This document shows positions 34,640 through 46,567 of a stretch of 64,000 nt of DNA, piece by piece (the stretch's first letter is position 1; every line of letters starts with the position of its first letter). Location of the stretch: assembly GCA_027405735.1 (NCBI GenBank), contig JAPEHQ010000010.1, forward strand, positions 1,550,001 through 1,614,000, in the 5' to 3' direction. The position numbers and the translations under genes are program-made. The stretch is from Mucor racemosus. Lineage: Eukaryota; Mucoromycota; Mucoromycetes; Mucorales; Mucoraceae. Below the pieces are notes generated by a model that did not search any database, was not told the origin of the DNA, and was given only the letters and a program-made list of their open reading frames with translations.

Positions 34640-35215
34640 ATGAAACTTTGTACTTCTGGCCCAAAAACGGTTTTTTGGTTAAAGGATTTTCATGTAATAT
34701 TTTGTAATAAAAATGTTTGTTATTTTTTATTGAGCAAATAGAGCGCTAAATTTGGTACATGTGTATATTTTTTGTTTTTATAATTGGTAGTATAATTAAC
34801 TCTAGATTTGCAAAATCAGAAAAAAAAATTAAAAAATGTCAAAATTAATGATCTGGACAAAAATAATTTTCTAAATTAATATTCCGCTTATAAGCCTTGT
34901 AAGTCTTAAAAATAAGAGATTTTATAATACTGGAGAACTTTTTCAAGAATTAATGATGCTGTACCCACTTGATTCGAGCTTATTACTGTAAACATTCATA
35001 CATGCTAGCATTGCGTAGTAGTTTATTTGATGATAATATAGTCTTACTTGATAATTAATGCACTAGAAGTGATTTACATTAAGTTTTAGTCTTACCCCTC
35101 CAACATCATAAACATAAACATAAACATGGCCATCACTGGGATCTATTGCCACCTTTTTACCCTCTTTATCCCCAGCTAATTTATTCTATGCTTTGCCAGA
35201 AGAACAAACTTACTT
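34640..35215. repeat. Dispersed repeat with dynein fragment (copy 2)
   Basis: Second copy of the repeat at 1-600, same orientation, sharing TTAAAGGATTTTCATGTAATATT, TTTATAATTGGTAGTATAATT, ATTCCGCTTATA.GCC and the exon-like block. It lies between the two LTR2 copies. Confidence 0.7.
35096..35215 (-). pseudogene. Decayed exon fragment, dynein intermediate chain-like (copy 2)
   Basis: Minus-strand reading gives SSGKA, a stop, then KLAGDKEGKKVAI, SDGHVYVY and YDVGG before a GTAAG donor at 35095-35091. Compared with copy 1 it has lost the tryptophan (G in its place), has an in-frame TAG and an extra VY repeat. It shows that the gene piece was carried when the repeat duplicated. Confidence 0.5.
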
Positions 35216-36158
35216 TTAACTTATAAAAATCGATTTATTAGTAAAATAAATTATTAATAACAAGCTAATAAGTAATAATTATGGTGTACCTTTGATAGTT
35301 GTTAGTGATATACAAGACAACAACATCCTGTTTTCCTCTTCTTAGCTGTTGGCCACTAAATAGACTAACATGAGTTTATTCATTGATTCAAATCAACAAG
35401 TCAATGATATACATACTTTTATAATCACCAGTTTTTCTCCAGGTAGATATCGACTTTGGACCAAAAAAGCATTGATTATAATATAGATAATGGAGCAAAA
35501 TGATTAAGTCCTGAACGCTTTTTTTGTTTGAGAAAGTTATTATAACGCACCCTAACATTAACAGTTAATAATTTATTTCCAAATAAACAATAGGAAAAAC
35601 ATGTACTTGTACCTGCTACTTGATTTCAGTTTATAAAAAAATATTAATTAGTCTTTTTGTTGTACTTTTAAACGTGAATAAAAGAGCTGAGGACAGCGTA
35701 GGGAAGAAAAAAGAGTTTGTGTGTTACAAACAGAAATTGACAAAGGCATAAATACTTTTAGTGTTACCAAACAGGTTGTTGTCGTTGTTCCCATTTGGTC
35801 CTCGAAAGAAGAACATGGGCAGAAATCTTTCAAACCCCAAATTTCAAATTGATATATCTCGTCAATAAGGCAATTCTGTTGAATTCATCAGAGTATGTAG
35901 CTCACATCTGTTTTAAACCATTCAAATTATCTTCGTTATTAATTATATTATGATTGATATACTTTGATAGTTTGACTAAAAAACTTTGATCTCATTGCTC
36001 TGTTCATCTGGGCTGCCTGATCTGCACAAAATTTTTTATTCTGCCCATCATCTGTGCAGATCATTATGTCCATGACGAGCATAGTTCGGCCGTAGTGTAC
36101 CCCTTAAAATATTAAATCAATAATAACAATGTACTCAAAACTAGAAGATTACTAATGT
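35216..36158. other. Unassigned spacer inside the repeat island
   Basis: AT-rich, no coding region supported. It contains a perfect 11-base inverted repeat with a 24-base loop at 36018-36063 (TGATCTGCACA/TGTGCAGATCA). Confidence 0.4.
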
Positions 36159-37087
36159 TGTATTCCACCTAGTATCATACGTTATCACCCTCTAGAGTAT
36201 CAATGCATCTTACAATCTATTGATGACTACGACATTTATTGAAGTACAAGTCTTGATATCGGATATAAGGAACTCCTAGCGTACCAAGTTTATCCAGCAA
36301 TTACCAAGAACGCTTGGACCTCAATTATGACACCATATTATGTTATCCCAGCGGTTAATCAATCAAGTAGCTATCAAATCAACATCCAAGCGCATTTAGC
36401 GCAGCATTGAAACAAGACAACTCACAAGCTCTGTAAGAACGGTCAAATTATGATTGACCCATTTCAATCAATAGATTACTATCAAACAGATCTAATGGTT
36501 CAATAGTGCCTTATTAAATTACATCTCAGGATCTCAATGTCAAATCAATATAAAAGGCCATACTTTTATATCTACATATTATGTTATATCAAAAGATACT
36601 AATATAGAAATACTCTGCTAAAAGATACATTTTATTAATTCATTGATGCTTCGTATTTATATGTTTTCTAAATGGTTATATGATTATCAATATTATTAAT
36701 GAATTGCCGGGTATTGAGGTACTTGATATGATTTGGGAACAAATGATATACAATGGAATTTGTGGAATTGGGAATCTGTGATGGTATCATTTGAATAAGA
36801 TGTAGGATTGCTTATGTTTCATTGCTACGAATTGTTCCTGAATGTTCCTGATAGTCGCTGTTAATGCTAGTGGTTATGTATGACATTTAGTATGAGTTAC
36901 TAAATGTCATGCCATGTTGGATTTCAATAGTTGTTCCTGGATTTCTACATCTGGGTAAACTTATGATATATCAACATAAACGATATCTTGTCTTTAATTA
37001 TACAGTTGAAGAACTGATTCATTACTCATTCTCTTTTAATTGTATTATTTTTTAAGTATTATATATCAATCCTGAAAATATACGACA
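36159..37087 (+). mobile_element. LTR2 copy interrupted by element H
   Basis: Left part 36159-36580 and right part from about 36974 to 37087 match the intact LTR2 copy at 33364-33890 closely. At the point where the intact copy reads CTACATAAACGAT, this copy has about 395 inserted bases between CTACAT and AACATAAACGAT, so ACAT is repeated at both edges, a possible 4-bp target duplication. The insert contains element H. Confidence 0.65.
36577..36977 (+). mobile_element. Element H insertion (uninterrupted copy)
   Basis: About 395-400 bases inserted into LTR2, starting near ATTATGTTATATCAAAAG and ending near CTTATGATATATCA. The terminal stretches share GATATA/TATATC-type bases, weakly inverted. 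It contains the hairpin ATGACATTTAGTA/TACTAAATGTCAT followed directly by GCCATGTTGG, the empty site for the solo LTR seen at 32372-32837. No coding capacity, so probably non-autonomous. Confidence 0.5.
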
Positions 37088-37164
37088 AGGATAGTGGTTT
37101 TTTTCCCTTGTTTTCCGCAGTTGTAATATTAGTTTATTATTTTGTAAAACTTAAAACGCATTAT

Positions 37165-38310
37165 CTAGGGCTTAATTTCTGTATTCACAAGATAGATCTA
37201 ATTGATTGCTACTCTGCATTTTTTGTTTTAGCAAAAAACATTGATTTTTTATCGAGATAACCAAAATAATAGTTCTTATCACAGCTTAAAATCTATCACA
37301 ACGGGATTCCAAAATTTATTTGTTGAAATGAATGAAAAATTATTCAAAAAAACAAAATCGTTTAATAGCTCATGAGCTGCAAAGTAAGTCTCCCTAGCGT
37401 ATTAAATAGTTTTTGTGCAGTTTTGAATTCTGCATCCATCTAAATAAAATTGAAATAAATATTTCATATTAAATTTTGCGTAAAATGCAATAGAAATTCT
37501 GAAGGTTTTTTGAAGGTACACATCACTTTTTATAAGCATATTTAAAATATAACTAATGATAATGATGCGCAAAAAAATTATCTACTAATAGAGCTATTGT
37601 AGAATTTTCTAGCTGTTTTTTTTGTAGAGAAAACAAGATTTTTGTTCAATTTTTTTCAGATTCAGAATTTGGGATGAGGGTATACAAGGAGAAAATTGAG
37701 GTTAGAGATGAGAGTGTCTCTTTGTACACATTTTTGAGGATATATCCACGAAAAATCAATATTTTGAAAAATTCTAAATTGGGTCTGAGAGAGCTCAATG
37801 AGCTTAATGACATGAATGCAAAAAAAATATTGCTCAATTTAGCCAGTATTTTGAAACCTACTATAGAAATGCCAAAAAAATGAAAAAAAAATAAAAGTGT
37901 TTAGAATTTTTTTAAACTCAAATATGTTATAAAGCACTTCAAAACAAGTAAAGTTTATTATTAGAAAGTGTTAGCATAGCTTATTTTGTTGTAGAGATAT
38001 GAAGCCTCAAAGTTGTCAATTGTTTAGCAGTGAAATACGCGTAAAAAATCTGAAACATTAGCACTGAAAAATTAATACCAGCTAAAAAAAATAGGATATT
38101 CCCGGATACTTGTTTTTGGATTAAAGCTGAACATCTCAGGTACATTGGCATATAATTTTTTCTTGGTGTTATTTAGTGAAAAAAAAAGTAGAGCAGGATT
38201 GAAAAGTGAGGCCCAGTTTTCAAAGAAAAAGCAGTGAATTTTACGCGTTTTTGAGTCTTTCGTGAAATATGACATAAGTTTAAGAATAGGTAGCATAATG
38301 CGACCAATTC
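37165..38310 (+). repeat. R1 dispersed repeat, copy D
   Basis: Plus-sense copy like copy A, from GTATTCACAAGATAGATC to AATAGGTAGCATAATGCGACC. It carries the same short frame (37674-37883) as copy A. It begins about 80 bases after the end of the interrupted LTR2 copy and is followed directly by an inverted LTR2 fragment. Confidence 0.75.
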
Positions 38311-38314
38311 ATGT

Positions 38315-38520
38315 CTGTATGATTAACCACTGGGATGAAAGAATGTGGTGTTATAATTGAGGTTTAAGCGTTTTTGGTAATTGCTGGATAAACTTTAGTA
38401 TGCTAGGAGTTTTTTATATCCAGTATTAAGATTTTATACTTCAATACATGTCGTATTCAATAGATTGTAAGATGTATTGATACTATAGAAGCTGATAAAG
38501 GATGGCACTTGGTGGCATAT
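38315..38520 (-). mobile_element. Diverged inverted fragment of LTR2
   Basis: Reverse-complement match to the left half of LTR2: TGATTAACCACTGGGAT, AAGCGTTTTTGGTAATTGCTGG, TACTTCAATACATGTCGTA, AGATTGTAAGATGTATTGATACT. It is more diverged than the two plus-strand copies, so it is an older insertion cut short on one side by R1. Confidence 0.55.
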
Positions 38521-38719
38521 AACAAATTCTTTATAAACTGGAGTATATCATCTTTTGAAATGTCAAAACTGTCTTAAGAAATAATCTTGCCAAAATATTA
38601 TACTTTTTATTAACAATACATCCAGAGGATGTATTTATATACTTTTCATTATAACTACTGTATTACACAACAGAATTACTATCTAAGGATATTACACCAA
38701 TTAACTAAGACGCATTTTC

Positions 38720-39080
38720 AGATATTCTTTGAAAAATTTTATAAAATCAAATAATGGTTTAAAATTAAATTTTGTAGTTGCACTTAATGCGCAGTAGATG
38801 TACAAATAACGTGTCTTGATTTTATTAGCTAACAGCCATTTTTGAGGGACTTTTGGACAAGTTTCACAAGAAATTCTCTCTTTTTCTGCTTAAAATAAAT
38901 AAAGCATCTGGAAAAATACTGGTAATCAATGAATATTGATTCCAATGGGCTGAAGGTTTCCAAATATATACTACAGTTGTTACAGTTTTCAATATCAAAA
39001 CTTTTGGCATCTATCGATTTTCTGGTTATTAAATTGTAGGAATCAACCGCAACCTTTTCTGCTTGTTGAAAAGCTGCATG
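38720..39080 (+). repeat. Dispersed repeat R3, copy 1
   Basis: Matches 57495-57850 in the same orientation: TTTATAAAATCAAATAAT, AAGAAATTCTCTCTTT, GGTAATCAATGAATATTGAT, CCAATGGGCTGAA, and ATTTTCTG.T.A...ATTGTAGGAAT. No coding potential recognised. Confidence 0.6.
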
Positions 39081-39937
39081 TAAAGCATCACTGTATGGAA
39101 AGTATGTGAGACTTAAAAACGCAGTTGAAATAACTTCGAAACGCGATTTAAAATTTTAAGCGATATTACTGGCTTTCATCATTTGAGTATTTTTGAAAAT
39201 GGTATCATGGATGTAAAGAAATAATGTATCATTACTCCAACAAAAATGCAGCTAAATTCAAACAAAATAGTGCATCTGGAAGCTAGGAATCTTACGCATA
39301 CAATAAGTACAGAAGTATGATATAAACAAAAGCTTAGTACTGCTTGGTTGGTCGATTAAAATAAGGTGACATTTAGCAATTTTTACATTTTTTGATACAA
39401 ATAATGCCAGAAGTTTTGAAATTCTCTAAAAAATGAATGCAAATTTTATGATGTAAATTGTACCTTCAATTTGGTATGTATATATCACAATCTCAAGGAC
39501 CTTCAAAATTAATAGAGATCATTGATTAAAAAAATCACAAGTTTTTGCGTTTTTTAACATTATGTGATATACAGAAACCTTTTTTGAGCAATCATGTTAA
39601 AGAATGGTAGTGTTCAAAGTTACTCACTAGTGACATTGAATTCATGAATTGTTTGCTATATGATAATATATGTGTACAAAATTGTATTTATTCGCGCTGA
39701 ATTGAATATGTATCATTCAAAATACTCATTAGCTTTGATTCTATCCTTCTTCTCTTTTAAAAAAACTCAAGATATACATATAAATATTGCATTGTGTAAA
39801 GATTTCGAGATTTGGTAACTGAATTCGAACAAGGTGTGTAATGCTGAAATGAAAAGCAGTCAGTTTACGTTATATGTCTGCTTTGTATTCACCGAACCGA
39901 GTTCATTTCGTGTTTCCCACTTTTGACAACATCAATC
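39081..39937. other. Intergenic, upstream of Ash2
   Basis: About 850 bases of AT-rich sequence with no recognised repeat or gene. Confidence 0.4.
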
Positions 39938-41936
39938 ATGAGTGAACTTGTATGGAACGAAACACATACTATCAATTCACTGCACAAGTACTGTTATTGT
40001 GAAAAAGACAGAAGTTTGCTTGACAAAATCGTCCAATGTCGAGGTATGCATGTCATATTCAAATAAAATTAATCATGTAATATAAATTTAACACAAACGC
40101 AATAGATTGTAAAAACTGGTTTCATACAAAATGCACTTCTATAAAAGACCCTCCAGCTACACTCTTTGTGACAAATTATCAATTTGAATGTCATAATTGT
40201 AACGAATTAAATGTAGAAATATTCGAAAGAACTGTCGCAGGTTGGAAAGATATTTGTTCTGCCAGTTTAGCAAATTTGGCGTTGGAAGCTATTTTGCTTG
40301 ACATTGGATCAGATAGCAAGGAATTATTAGAAAGTAAAAACGAGTCTTTACTGGAGGAACGAAAACCAGAGCAATATTATTTCAACAAGAAGGATTTGAT
40401 TCCATTTGTCGACAAGCATTGGGATAGTTTATGTACTGAAAGATCAAGAACCTCGACATGGTATATTATTTTTCATTGTATAATTTTATTGTGTACTCAA
40501 ATAATTTCATAAATGTTTAGGTGGGCTACTTTGGGAAGCTGTTTATATTCATCAAAAGACGCATTTATTGCAAGAGATGAAAACGAAAGATCTGCAGCTT
40601 CAGATTTTCGATTAGTAGACTCAAATTTATGGCATATCCGACCTCAACCTGGAGGAGGAAAGCCATTGACACCTCGCATTTCCAATAAACGCAAAGAACT
40701 TTCACCAGAACCTAATAGATCAATGACACCTACCACTCCTTCACCTAGATCATCTTCTCCTGTGCCATTAACACCCAGTACAGTTCCTGTTGTATTTCCT
40801 CAAGGAGCATCAGCAAATACAGATCACCCATTTAATCGATTTGGGTTCAAATATAGCCCTTGCGAACCCTCAATTTTACCCTTAATAGCTTATCGACAAG
40901 CCGAAAATAGTTTAGGTGGATGTACCATCAGTATTCCAGACAAAAGTTCATATATATCTGTCACCAAAGATGGTTTAACTGTAACAACAGACAAAGGATT
41001 TCGTATGTGTAGAGCCAATGTAGGTGTGAAGGATGGAAATTGGTTTTGGGAAGCTAGAATTCAAAATGCAGCAGGACCTGCTAATGATGGAGCACATGTT
41101 CGTATTGGTTTTGCAAGAAGAGAAGGTAAATAACAACCTCATCAATTGAAGAGTGTATATATATATATATGTACTAACAATTTATATCATTAGCATGTCT
41201 TAATGCACCAGTTGGGTATGACGCTTATGGGTATGCCTATCGTGATAAAACTGGCGACAAAATGTTTTGCTCTCGACCTGAAAAATATGGCGAACCATTC
41301 CAATCAGGAGATGTTATTGGACTTTATATCTCGATCCCACCTAAAAACAAAGCAAAATTTCAAAGTGCTCTTAGAAGACGTATACCCATTGCTTATAAAG
41401 AACGTTTCTGGTTTGAAGAAAAAGATTATAGACCTAGTAAAGAAATGGAAGCATTAGCTGATCCTTACAGAAAAGAAAAAGAAGATGATTATGAACCCAA
41501 GAAATTGGAGGGATCTTTTATCACAGTGTATAAGAATGGTGTAAATCAAGGAGTCATGTTTACAGATTTGATTGATTTCGAAGATTTTGGTCGATTACCA
41601 GAAACTATTTTGGCAAAAAGAGCCAAAAAGAAGAGAAAGCAATCTAAAAAAGATCATAGTGGCAATGTACCCAAAGATGATTTCGATAGTGTAGCGCAAC
41701 ATTGGACCGACGACCCTCCTGTGGAAGATGATGGTACATTGGGCTATTATCCAGCTGTCAGTGTATTTAAAGGGGGCGTTGTGAACTGCAATTTTGGGCC
41801 GAATTTTCAATATCCACCAACAGATCAAAAAGATTGGAAGCCTCTTAGTGAAAGATATAATGATTACATGGTAGAAGAATGTGTTTGGGATTTGGTTGAT
41901 GAAGTTTCTCGATCATTTAAACATAAAAAAAAATGA
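39938..41936 (+). CDS. ASH2: Ash2/Bre2 subunit of the COMPASS H3K4 methyltransferase
   Basis: Four exons: 39938-40043, 40106-40460, 40521-41125 and 41194-41936, 602 residues. The N-terminus holds an atypical PHD-like cysteine module (YCYCEKD, VQCRDCKNWFHTKC, FECHNCNE) followed by a winged-helix-like segment, as in Ash2L and S. pombe Ash2; budding-yeast Bre2 lacks it. A Pro/Ser/Thr linker leads to a SPRY domain (from about residue 270: ISVTKDGLTV...MCRANVGVKDGNWFWEARI, HVRIGFARREG, VGYDAYGYAYRD), with the usual insert rich in Lys. The C-terminus LVDEVSRSF is in the place of the helix that binds Sdc1/DPY30. It acts in the nucleus to stimulate Set1 methylation of histone H3 Lys4. Confidence 0.93.
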
Positions 41937-42148
41937 TAAATAAACAAATACTGCGGCTATAAATGACTGATAGTTATAATTCCATTGTGAAATATAGATG
42001 GAAGTTACTGATAATCTCTCTTTCCATTCCAAAAAAAAAAGCTTGTTATTATAAAACTTGGAACCCAGTCATCAAATTTTTTTTTCTATATTGTTTTGCA
42101 AATTTTTTTTCTCTCTTCTTCTTCTTTCTCTTTACCTTGATTTGAAAA

Positions 42149-44035
42149 ATGTCTGAACAAGTTGACCAAAAGAACCTTCAAAAGGACCCCGTTACTGGAG
42201 AAATGATCTCCAAGTCGTATGTATAAAAAGTCAAGAAAAATCATGGCATTTTTGACTGATCAAATGTTGGTCCTGTAAATATTTAGTGAATTCAAGAGAC
42301 GTGAGAAGGTTCGTGCCAAGGAAGCTGCTAAGGCTGCTAAGGCTGCCGCTGCCCCTCCCAAGGAGGTCAAGGCCAAGAACGCTGAAGAAGGTGAGGAGGA
42401 ATTGAACCCCAACGTAAGTATAAATTATAGCATTTGGATATTGCAAATGTTTGAATGAATGTTTTGACATTGACGTCTTTTTTTTTTTTTTTTTCTTTTT
42501 TTTTTGGGTATGACTAGCAATACTTTGAATTGCGTTCCAAGACTATCAACAAGCTTCGTGAAAACCCTAGCCCTAACCCTTACCCTCACAAGTTCCATGT
42601 TGATTTGAGTCTCCCTGAATTTATTGAAAAGTTCAGCAACCTCGAAGTTGATAAGCGTCTCGATGATCAAGTTATTTCTGTTGCTGGTCGTATTCACAAC
42701 AAGCGTGCCTCTGGTGCCAAGTTGAGATTCTACGATTTGCACGGTGAGGGTATCAAGATCCAAGTTATGGCTTCTCTTCAAGATAACGAAGGTGAAGATT
42801 ATGCTGAAATCCATGATCTTTTAAGACGTGGTGATATTGTTGGTGTTACTGGTGTTCCTGGTAAGACTAAGCGTGGTGAACTTTCCATCTTCCCCAAGAA
42901 GGTTACCCTCTTGTCCCCTTGTCTCCGTATGTTGCCTAAGGCCAACTATGGTTTCAAGGATATGGAACTTAGATTCCGTCAACGTTATCTCGATTTGATC
43001 ATGAACAACTTTGTCCGTGACAAATTCACTATTCGTTCCAAGATTATCACTTATGTTCGTTCTTTCTTTGATCAACGTAATTTCCTCGAAGTCGAAACTC
43101 CCATGATGAACACAATTGCTGGTGGTGCCACTGCTAAGCCTTTCATTACTCACCACAACGATTTAAAGTTGGATATGTTTATGCGTGTCGCTCCCGAATT
43201 ATACTTGAAGATGTTGGTTGTTGGTGGTCTTGATCGTGTTTACGAAATTGGACGTCAATTCCGTAACGAAGGTATTGATATGACCCATAACCCTGAATTC
43301 ACCACCTGTGAGTTCTATATGGCTTATGCCGATATGTTTGATTTAATGGACATGACTGAAGAACTCGTTTCCGGTATGGTTATGAAGCTCTTTGGTAAGT
43401 ACCAAATCCAATACCATCCTCAAGGCCCCGAAGGTCCTGCTATGGACATTGATTTCACTCCTCCCTTCAAGCGTATTGACATGATTGAAACTTTGGAAGA
43501 AAAGTTGGACTGTAAGTTCCCTCCTGGAGATCAACTTCACACTGCCGAGACCAACAAGTTCTTGTCTGACCTTCTCGCCAAGCACAGCATTGATTGCTCT
43601 GAACCTCGTACTAACTCTCGTATGTTGGATAAACTCGTTGGTGAATACCTTGAAGTCAGCTGTATTTCTCCTACTTTCATTACTGGTCATCCTCAAATGA
43701 TGTCTCCTTTGGCCAAGAAGCATCGTAGCCGTCCTGGACTCTGTGAGCGTTTCGAAATGTTCGTTGCTACAAAGGAAGTTTGTAACGCTTACACTGAATT
43801 GAACGATCCCTTTGATCAACGTGATCGTTTCGCTGAGCAAGCCAACCAAAAGGCTGCTGGTGATGATGAAGCTCAATTGATTGATGAAAACTTCTGTCAA
43901 TCTCTTGAATTTGGTCTTCCCCCTACTGGTGGTTGGGGTATGGGTATTGATCGTCTTGCCATGTTCTTGACCAACTCCAACAACATCAAGGAGGTTCTCT
44001 TGTTCCCTGCTATGAAGCCTGAGGAAAACAATTAG
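42149..44035 (+). CDS. KRS1: Cytosolic lysyl-tRNA synthetase (class II)
   Basis: Three exons: 42149-42216, 42287-42413 and 42518-44035, 570 residues, close to yeast KRS1 (591). It has a Lys/Ala-rich N-terminal tRNA-binding helix ([19 protein letters not shown]), OB-fold anticodon domain ([20 protein letters not shown]), class II motif 1 region ([10 protein letters not shown]), motif 2 ([20 protein letters not shown]) and motif 3 ([14 protein letters not shown]). It charges tRNA-Lys with lysine in the cytosol. No mitochondrial presequence is visible. Codon use is strongly biased (C-ending, CGT, GGT), as in actin and unlike neighbours, indicating high expression. Intron 2 ends in a long T-run. 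Confidence 0.98.
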
Positions 44036-45424
44036 ATTAATTTTCTCTCATTTCTTGTTTCAGTCATTTTTCCCAAATTCATTTTTTTTTTTTAAAAAAA
44101 ATATTTTTCTCAATTAGAGTAAATAAAATTATATATAAATCATTTTAGTATCTATCAGATTACCATTACTTTAATCAAGTTCTCACATATCGTCTTAATT
44201 CTTATTTATACAATGAGAAAATGTTCTACAAAACATCGCTGTTTGTTATATTAAAAAGCTTCAAAGACTTCTTCAAGACATAAAAAAGCATAATTTACTA
44301 TAATATATATTAGTACGAAATGATCACTACAAGCTACTCTCTCAAACTATGATTTTGTCGATGCTTTTTGTTATTTAAAAACTAGACTTTCTTCTGAAAA
44401 AATGAAAATTCATAATTTCGCCAGCAATAACCATAGTAAACAACAAATTTTTAACTTCATCTGATCACACTTATTCATATCTATCTATACCAACTTTCCT
44501 TTTGAAAAAAGCTCAATTTTTGATGGAGAAATTCGAGTTTTTAAAATATTCAATTGTACACCATTTTTCCCTTGTACTTGCTCGACCTGAATTTTCGGTT
44601 TCCAAAAAATTACGACAAAAAGTTGAATTTCTCCATGAAAAATATAGCCACTATTGCAAACAAATGCTTGATCTGTAGATAATAATTAGCTCTATTACAT
44701 TATTATATTTTCAAGTTAAAAGCATTTCGAAAAACAAGAGTTTTAGTCTGAAAACCGCTATTCTAAACTTATCAATCTAGCAAAACATTTTATCATAATT
44801 TTTGCTTTGAAAGTTACATCAAAAGATGTAAAATTTGAAACTGAACATAAAATAATTAATACACAAACCATGTTTACTATGCATTCTGTTGTCTAAATTA
44901 GCAAAATATGTTTTTGCAAAAAAAAATGGAGCAGAATCGACGTTTATCATTCAAACCCCGCCACAAATTTGGCTGCTGTACATCTTAATCAAATGTTTGT
45001 ATTTACACAACCACTTATTCTTTTTCTGCAAAACAAAAAATGTGAGTGTGCTCTTGACATGTCCTTCAACAAGTTTTCGGGTTTGAATTTTATCAAGATT
45101 ACATTTTGAAGGTAAACCCCCCATTAAAAAATTCAAATTGCTTAGTTCAGCGGTAATTTTCGTCAGCAAACATCTATTTCAAACTGTTTCTTGCAATATT
45201 TGATGAGGAAAGATACCATAATTTGCCCTGAATTGTATAGATTACTGATGGCTCATTGTCAGGCACATAATTCTGCATTATTGAGCGTTACAAGTCTGAA
45301 AAGGCTTCTCGGAGTTGCAAAAGCCCATCTTTTCTGTGCTGTGTTTTTTTACATCCGGGGTGAAAAGTTTTGATAATCAAAACATCCCATCACACTTTTC
45401 TTCTTTTTGACATTTTATCCAAAC
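44036..45424. other. Intergenic with an R1-related relic
   Basis: About 1.4 kb. The stretch 44510-44720 (AAAATATTCAATTGTACACCATTTTTCCCTTGTACTTGC...) resembles the middle of R1 in reverse sense but is much diverged. Remaining sequence is AT-rich. Short frames (44889-45086 plus, 44951-45169 minus) are not supported by any family. Confidence 0.4.
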
Positions 45425-46567
45425 ATGTTTCTGCACAAATTCAAACCAACTTTAGTGAGACGATGCTTACTAAACAGACAGGCACTAACAACAAGAAAAT
45501 GCAATTATTTATCGCCTTTACAGCAACAAATCACAACAACAGTGAGATTTCTTCATATACAATCTCATGTCACCATTCCCTATACCAAAGAAGCTGAAGC
45601 CATTGTACCCCTTTTACAACAAATCAAAACAGAAAAACCATCAGCTAATACTTATAATAGCGTTTTAAAAACATTAGCATTGGAGGGTAGATCAGAGCAA
45701 GCACAAAAATTATACGATATTGTTTTTCGACATCATGATGTCAAGGCTGATATTGAAACATACAGTCAACTCATGTTGGCTTATATGAATGATGGCAAAT
45801 ATGAGGAATCGATGGGAATTTATTATGAATTGCGTGATCATGACGAAGATCCCACAAAAAACTTACGATTAACGCCAGATACTTATGCAGCCATGTTAAA
45901 AGCTTTGACCGATCCTAGTAAAATTCAAGAAAATCATAGAAAGTTTGATAACAATGTAGAACCAATGTACGAATATTCCGTGGAGGATGTAGATTCTGCT
46001 ATTTACCCTGATATTGACGGAGATTCACAACCTGCATTACTGACAGCATTGGCATTATTCAACGATATGAGACATTTAGAAATTCAACCTACACCTGATA
46101 TGTATGCAAACTTACTAAAAGCTTGCGCAGATCAAAAAGATGGATATGTGCTAGAGAAATTACATAAATTGATACGAATGGACCTTTATTTTGATCCTGA
46201 TGTTCATGTGTTCAATCAATTGATGAGAGCATATCATGTTGTTGGAGATCCAGCCTCGGTATTAGAGATTTATGAGGTAGCAGAGTCATCTAATGTAGTG
46301 GATCAAGAGTCATTGTCAACAGTGTTGGAGACATGTTTAGAAAATGGATTTCACAGTAGAGCAGAAGCTATTTGGAATTCATTAGAGTATAAAAATAACA
46401 TTAAAATCGCAACAAATGATTTTAATATTTATTTGCAATGCGTCTTAAATAGCAACGATACTGATAAAGCAGAAAAGATGGTTCAAGAAGGTTTAACATC
46501 AGGGCAAGCTAATGAAACTAGTGTAAATATTTTGAAAAAGTATACAAATACTGCTGCCAATAAATAA
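45425..46567 (+). CDS. Pentatricopeptide-repeat (PPR) protein, probably mitochondrial
   Basis: Single exon, 380 residues. The N-terminus (MFLHKFKPTLVRRCLLNRQALTTRK) is arginine-rich and lacks acids, a typical mitochondrial presequence. Tandem helix-pair repeats follow: SANTYNSVLKTLALEGRSEQ, DIETYSQLMLAYMNDGKYEE, TPDTYAAMLKAL, TPDMYANLLKAC, DVHVFNQLMRAYHVVGDPAS and more, each about 35 residues with the (T/V)Y..L/M..A pattern of PPR motifs. Such proteins bind organellar RNA and affect its processing or translation. An in-frame ATG at 45407 would add six residues. The target RNA cannot be inferred. Confidence 0.88.
   Translation: MFLHKFKPTLVRRCLLNRQALTTRKCNYLSPLQQQITTTVRFLHIQSHVTIPYTKEAEAIVPLLQQIKTEKPSANTYNSVLKTLALEGRSEQAQKLYDIVFRHHDVKADIETYSQLMLAYMNDGKYEESMGIYYELRDHDEDPTKNLRLTPDTYAAMLKALTDPSKIQENHRKFDNNVEPMYEYSVEDVDSAIYPDIDGDSQPALLTALALFNDMRHLEIQPTPDMYANLLKACADQKDGYVLEKLHKLIRMDLYFDPDVHVFNQLMRAYHVVGDPASVLEIYEVAESSNVVDQESLSTVLETCLENGFHSRAEAIWNSLEYKNNIKIATNDFNIYLQCVLNSNDTDKAEKMVQEGLTSGQANETSVNILKKYTNTAANK

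Noticed and set aside
33364..37087. The two LTR2 copies as the ends of one full retrotransposon
   Set aside because: The 2.3 kb between them has no gag/pol coding, no primer-binding site or polypurine tract, and the outer flanks show no shared target duplication. It contains the unrelated dynein-fragment repeat.
42425..43900. Antisense frames over lysyl-tRNA synthetase
   Set aside because: Shadow frames; the sense strand encodes all class II synthetase motifs.
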